From: Anaerolineales bacterium | GTDB taxonomy: Bacteria; Chloroflexota; Anaerolineae; Anaerolineales; Villigracilaceae | Assembly: GCA_021462845.1 (NCBI GenBank) | Contig: JAJTXU010000012.1 | Span: forward strand, 1 to 39,951 | Direction: 5' to 3' | Length of the DNA: 39,951 nucleotides | Part shown: positions 38,221 to 39,951 of the stretch, piece by piece | Layout of the letters: every line of letters starts with the position of its first letter | Numbering within the stretch: the stretch's first letter is position 1 | Made by a program: the position numbers and the translations under genes | The notes under the pieces: model-generated | The model's input: only the letters and a program-made list of their open reading frames with translations | What the model was told of the DNA's origin: nothing | Databases searched by the model: none

Positions 38221-39006
38221 CTACGCTTTTTCAACCTGTAAAAAGTCCAACTCCACCGGCGTTTCACGACCAAAGAAGTTGACAAACACACGGACCTTCG
38301 TGCGCTCAAGATCGATCTCCGATACATTGCCGCGGAAATCGTTGAACGGACCATCCACAATGCGGACGCGCTCGCCAACCTTGAATGAAACCTTCACCAT
38401 CGGCGCTTCGGCTTCCATACGTTTGATGATCTGCGAGACCTCTTCCGGGCGCAGGGCTGTGGGCGTGTTGCCCATGCCAACGAATCCGGTCACTCCGGGC
38501 GTGTTACGGACCACGTACCACGACTCTTCGCTCAAGGCCATGTTCACAAGCACATAGCCAGGGAAGATGTGTCTCTCCACGGTGCGGCGTTTCCCATCTT
38601 TGACTTCGACTTCTTCCTGGGTCGGGATGACCACATCGAAGATCCGGTCTTTCATACCCATCGTTTCGATGCGCTGCTCGAGGTTATGGCGGACCTTATT
38701 CTCGTAACCGGAATAGCAGTGAATAACATACCACGCCGGCCCTTCCACCTCTCCAAGATGAGGAGACGCATCCGAAGCCGGGGCGGGTTTCCCGGAAGAG
38801 TGAGGCGTCGGTTCAGCTTCCCGCGCAGACTCAGGCGATTCTTCAACAGGGGCGGGCGTTTCATCTGCAGGAACGTCAACAGCCTCAGGCTCGCTGGTTT
38901 GCGCCTGAGATTCCGATTCGACGAGCGTAGAATCCATTGTAGTCAACTCTTCGGTTGACTCAACGGGTTCACCCTCAAATTCTTCCTGCGGTTCCAGCAC
39001 TGACAT
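38221..39006 (-). CDS. nusG: Transcription termination/antitermination factor NusG with acidic extension
   Basis: A 261-residue protein. Residues about 90-185 are the NGN domain (AWYVIHCYSGYENKVRHNLE, then YVLVNMALSEESWYVVRNTPGVTGFVG). The KOW domain closes the protein (FKVGERVRIVDGPFNDFRGNVSEIDLERTKVRVFV). The first 88 residues are an acidic, Pro/Ser/Thr-rich low-complexity extension (23 Glu by eye and many Pro) that standard NusG lacks. It is probably disordered. GAGG lies five bases before the start at 39006. It follows secE by 14 bases, as usual. Confidence 0.95.
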   Translation of the reverse strand: MSVLEPQEEFEGEPVESTEELTTMDSTLVESESQAQTSEPEAVDVPADETPAPVEESPESAREAEPTPHSSGKPAPASDASPHLGEVEGPAWYVIHCYSGYENKVRHNLEQRIETMGMKDRIFDVVIPTQEEVEVKDGKRRTVERHIFPGYVLVNMALSEESWYVVRNTPGVTGFVGMGNTPTALRPEEVSQIIKRMEAEAPMVKVSFKVGERVRIVDGPFNDFRGNVSEIDLERTKVRVFVNFFGRETPVELDFLQVEKA

Positions 39007-39020
39007 GATTCCTCAAATTT

Positions 39021-39239
39021 CTATTGGACGCCAAAGATTAGATTCAGCAACTCGCGCGCGCCGCCATCTGTAAGGCCGAGGACGATGCTCATCGCAACCA
39101 TAACGACCAAGACCAGCCCGGTTAACTGCTTGACTTCGGGCCAGGTGGGCCACGATACTTTGCGAAGTTCTCCGGCGGTCTCTTTGAAGAACGCGGTGAA
39201 GGCGTTCGGTTTGCTGACTTTCGCTTTCCTATCTGCCAA
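39021..39239 (-). CDS. secE: Preprotein translocase subunit SecE
   Basis: A 72-residue membrane protein of the Sec channel. The C-terminal helix LTGLVLVVMVAMSIVLGLT and the conserved amphipathic stretch FKETAGELRKVSWPTWPEV are intact. The start is TTG at 39239, with AAAGGAG seven bases upstream; the longer frame would run into the tRNA. It lies between the tRNA-Trp gene and nusG as in most bacteria. Confidence 0.93.
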   Translation of the reverse strand: MADRKAKVSKPNAFTAFFKETAGELRKVSWPTWPEVKQLTGLVLVVMVAMSIVLGLTDGGARELLNLIFGVQ

Positions 39240-39305
39240 GGTATTGCTCCTTTGTTTTACGGCTAAAACGCCGCGCTTCTCACAGCGGCGTTGCTTTGTT
39301 TCAGG

Positions 39306-39378
39306 CAGGCCAGGCAGGACTTGAACCCACAACCGCTCGTTTTGGAGACGAGTGCTCTACCAATTGAGCTACTGGCCT
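39306..39378 (-). tRNA. trnW: tRNA-Trp (CCA anticodon)
   Basis: A full cloverleaf is seen on the minus strand: acceptor AGGCCAG/CTGGCCT plus discriminator G, D-arm GCTCAATTGGTAGAGC, anticodon stem CTCGT/ACGAG around the loop CTCCAAA with anticodon CCA, and T-arm TGTGGGTTCAAGTCCTGCC. The 3' CCA is not encoded. Its position between rpmG and secE is typical. Confidence 0.95.
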
Positions 39379-39384
39379 TCGGTT

Positions 39385-39472
39385 TTAGTCAGATAGTTCT
39401 TTAGTCTATTAGTTCGATAGTCAGCGCTTGCCGACCACCAAACTATTGAACTATCCGACTATCAAACTATTT
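39385..39472. repeat. Imperfect inverted word-like repeat between tRNA-Trp and rpmG
   Basis: ATAGTTCTTTAGTCTATTAG and further GTTCGATAGTC units face AACTATTGAACTATCCGACT-type units, giving an imperfect inverted repeat of about 30 bases around AGCGCTTGCCGACCACC. The right arm runs a few bases into the rpmG stop. It is the same family as 37567. Confidence 0.55.
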
Positions 39473-39637
39473 CGTTTCGCGGTGCATGGTATGTTTCTTG
39501 CAACGCGGACAAAACTTGCTGAACTCGAGCCGATTCGGATCGTTGCGGCGATTCTTCTCGGTGGTGTAATTTCGCTCTTTGCAATCACTGCATTGAAGCG
39601 TGATGACGGGGCGAACATCTTTCTTTTTAGAAGCCAT
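39467..39637 (-). CDS. rpmG: 50S ribosomal protein L33
   Basis: A 56-residue zinc-ribbon ribosomal protein, read by eye because it is short: [16 protein letters not shown], then [20 protein letters not shown], then [20 protein letters not shown]. The cysteine pairs Cys16/Cys19 and Cys43/Cys46 make it the zinc-binding (C+) form. AAGG lies before the ATG at 39637. It sits between tuf and the tRNA-Trp gene, as in the conserved block. Confidence 0.95.
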   Translation of the reverse strand: MASKKKDVRPVITLQCSDCKERNYTTEKNRRNDPNRLEFSKFCPRCKKHTMHRETK

Positions 39638-39666
39638 GCTAACTACCTTATTTTCTTTTCAATTTA

Positions 39667-39753
39667 TGTCACCCTGAGCGATAGCGAAGGGTCTCTTATG
39701 CTGTGACAGAGATTCTTCGCTCCGCTCACATCGTCCCGATGTTCTTTCGGGAG
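39667..39753. repeat. REP-like intergenic element between rpmG and tuf
   Basis: GTCACCCTGAGCGATAGCGA (39668 onward) and its continuation AGGGTCTCT face AGAGATTCTTCGCTCCGCTC (39708-39727) as imperfect inverted arms. CACATCGTCCCGATGTTCTT (39727 onward) then matches, on the opposite strand, the segment at 13534-13560 with one gap and a few mismatches. Confidence 0.6.
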
Positions 39754-39770
39754 AATGACATTTTCGATAA

Positions 39771-39951
39771 TTATTCAATGATCTTGGTAACGACACCGGC
39801 GCCGACGGTGAGGCCGCCTTCGCGGATGGCGAACTTGGAGCCTTGTTCGAGCGCCACAGGAACAATGAGTTCCACCGTCAGGTTCACGTTGTCGCCCGGC
39901 ATCACCATCTCGACGCCTTGCGGCAACTCGATGTTGCCCGTCACATCCATC
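39771..39951 (-). CDS. tuf: Elongation factor Tu (C-terminal end; rest beyond window)
   Basis: The last 59 codons of EF-Tu, ending at the TAA complementary to 39771-39773. The residues [20 protein letters not shown] and [20 protein letters not shown] are diagnostic of its third domain. The gene is cut by the window edge. It heads the conserved tuf-rpmG-trnW-secE-nusG block. Confidence 0.96.
   Translation of the reverse strand, partial: MDVTGNIELPQGVEMVMPGDNVNLTVELIVPVALEQGSKFAIREGGLTVGAGVVTKIIE

Noticed and set aside
39428-39706. Plus-strand frame of 92 codons ending in TLSDSEGSLML
   Set aside because: It runs antisense through rpmG into a REP-like element; this peptide ending is a common artefact of such elements.
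1-39951. CRISPR arrays, transposases, integrases or phage genes
   Set aside because: No regularly spaced repeats and no reading frame with such motifs were seen. The word-like repeats are short, tandem and without unique spacers.

Overview
The window looks like chromosomal DNA from a member of the Chloroflexota, most likely class Anaerolineae. This is inferred from gene content, not from a search. The supporting signs are a Thr/Pro-linker lipoprotein, DUF2723, DUF1786, DUF2089 and SHOCT-like families, a NusG with a long acidic N-terminal extension, a LexA with a GAAC-N4-GTTC type box, moderately GC-rich coding DNA, and several families of short intergenic repeats. No phage, transposase, plasmid or CRISPR locus is visible.

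Layout. 1-5342: a truncated recJ and a DUF2723 membrane protein on the minus strand, then an unknown 172-aa protein, a homocysteine S-methyltransferase-like enzyme and a zinc alcohol dehydrogenase on the plus strand. 5332-10488: a 1413-aa cyclase/AAA/TPR protein resembling soluble adenylyl cyclase, and a lipoprotein. 10818-18305 (plus): ferritin-VIT1 iron transporter, DUF1786 protein, small membrane protein, membrane-anchored alpha/beta hydrolase, LysM protein, a TumA/TumE-like toxin-antitoxin pair and oligoendopeptidase F. 18391-26513 (minus): four MFS transporters interleaved with a DUF2089 regulator, a DUF4097-type beta-repeat protein and two SHOCT-like proteins, most of them one tightly packed operon behind a sigma70-like promoter with paired 14-bp repeats. 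26736-28580 (plus): corA and lexA, the latter with a LexA box inside its own promoter.

28684-35450 (minus) is the most interesting region. It is a compact seven-gene operon encoding what appears to be a complete ubiquitin-like conjugation system. In transcription order: an E1-like ThiF enzyme fused to a GntR-type winged helix, a membrane-anchored RING-like protein, a ubiquitin-like (YukD-type) domain fused to an E2 (UBC) domain, a free ubiquitin-like protein, a JAMM/MPN isopeptidase, a membrane FHA protein and a secreted or anchored vWA protein. A FadR-type palindrome (TGGTCAGACCA) lies just downstream of a good sigma70 promoter in front of the E1 gene. This suggests that the conjugation enzyme, or its fused HTH, represses its own operon. 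The inferred flow is: E1 adenylates the Ubl C-terminal Gly, passes it to the E2 Cys194, the membrane RING protein assists transfer, JAMM removes it, and FHA/vWA proteins provide phosphopeptide or protein recognition at the membrane.

35627-39951 (minus) is the conserved tuf-rpmG-trnW-secE-nusG-rplK-rplA-rplJ-rplL block, including an L10 leader with an attenuator hairpin. The window ends inside tuf. Short word-like repeats (for example AGTTACAAGTTACGAGTTACG and ATAGTTCGATAGT types) and a REP-like element are scattered in spacers, and in one case inside a reading frame.
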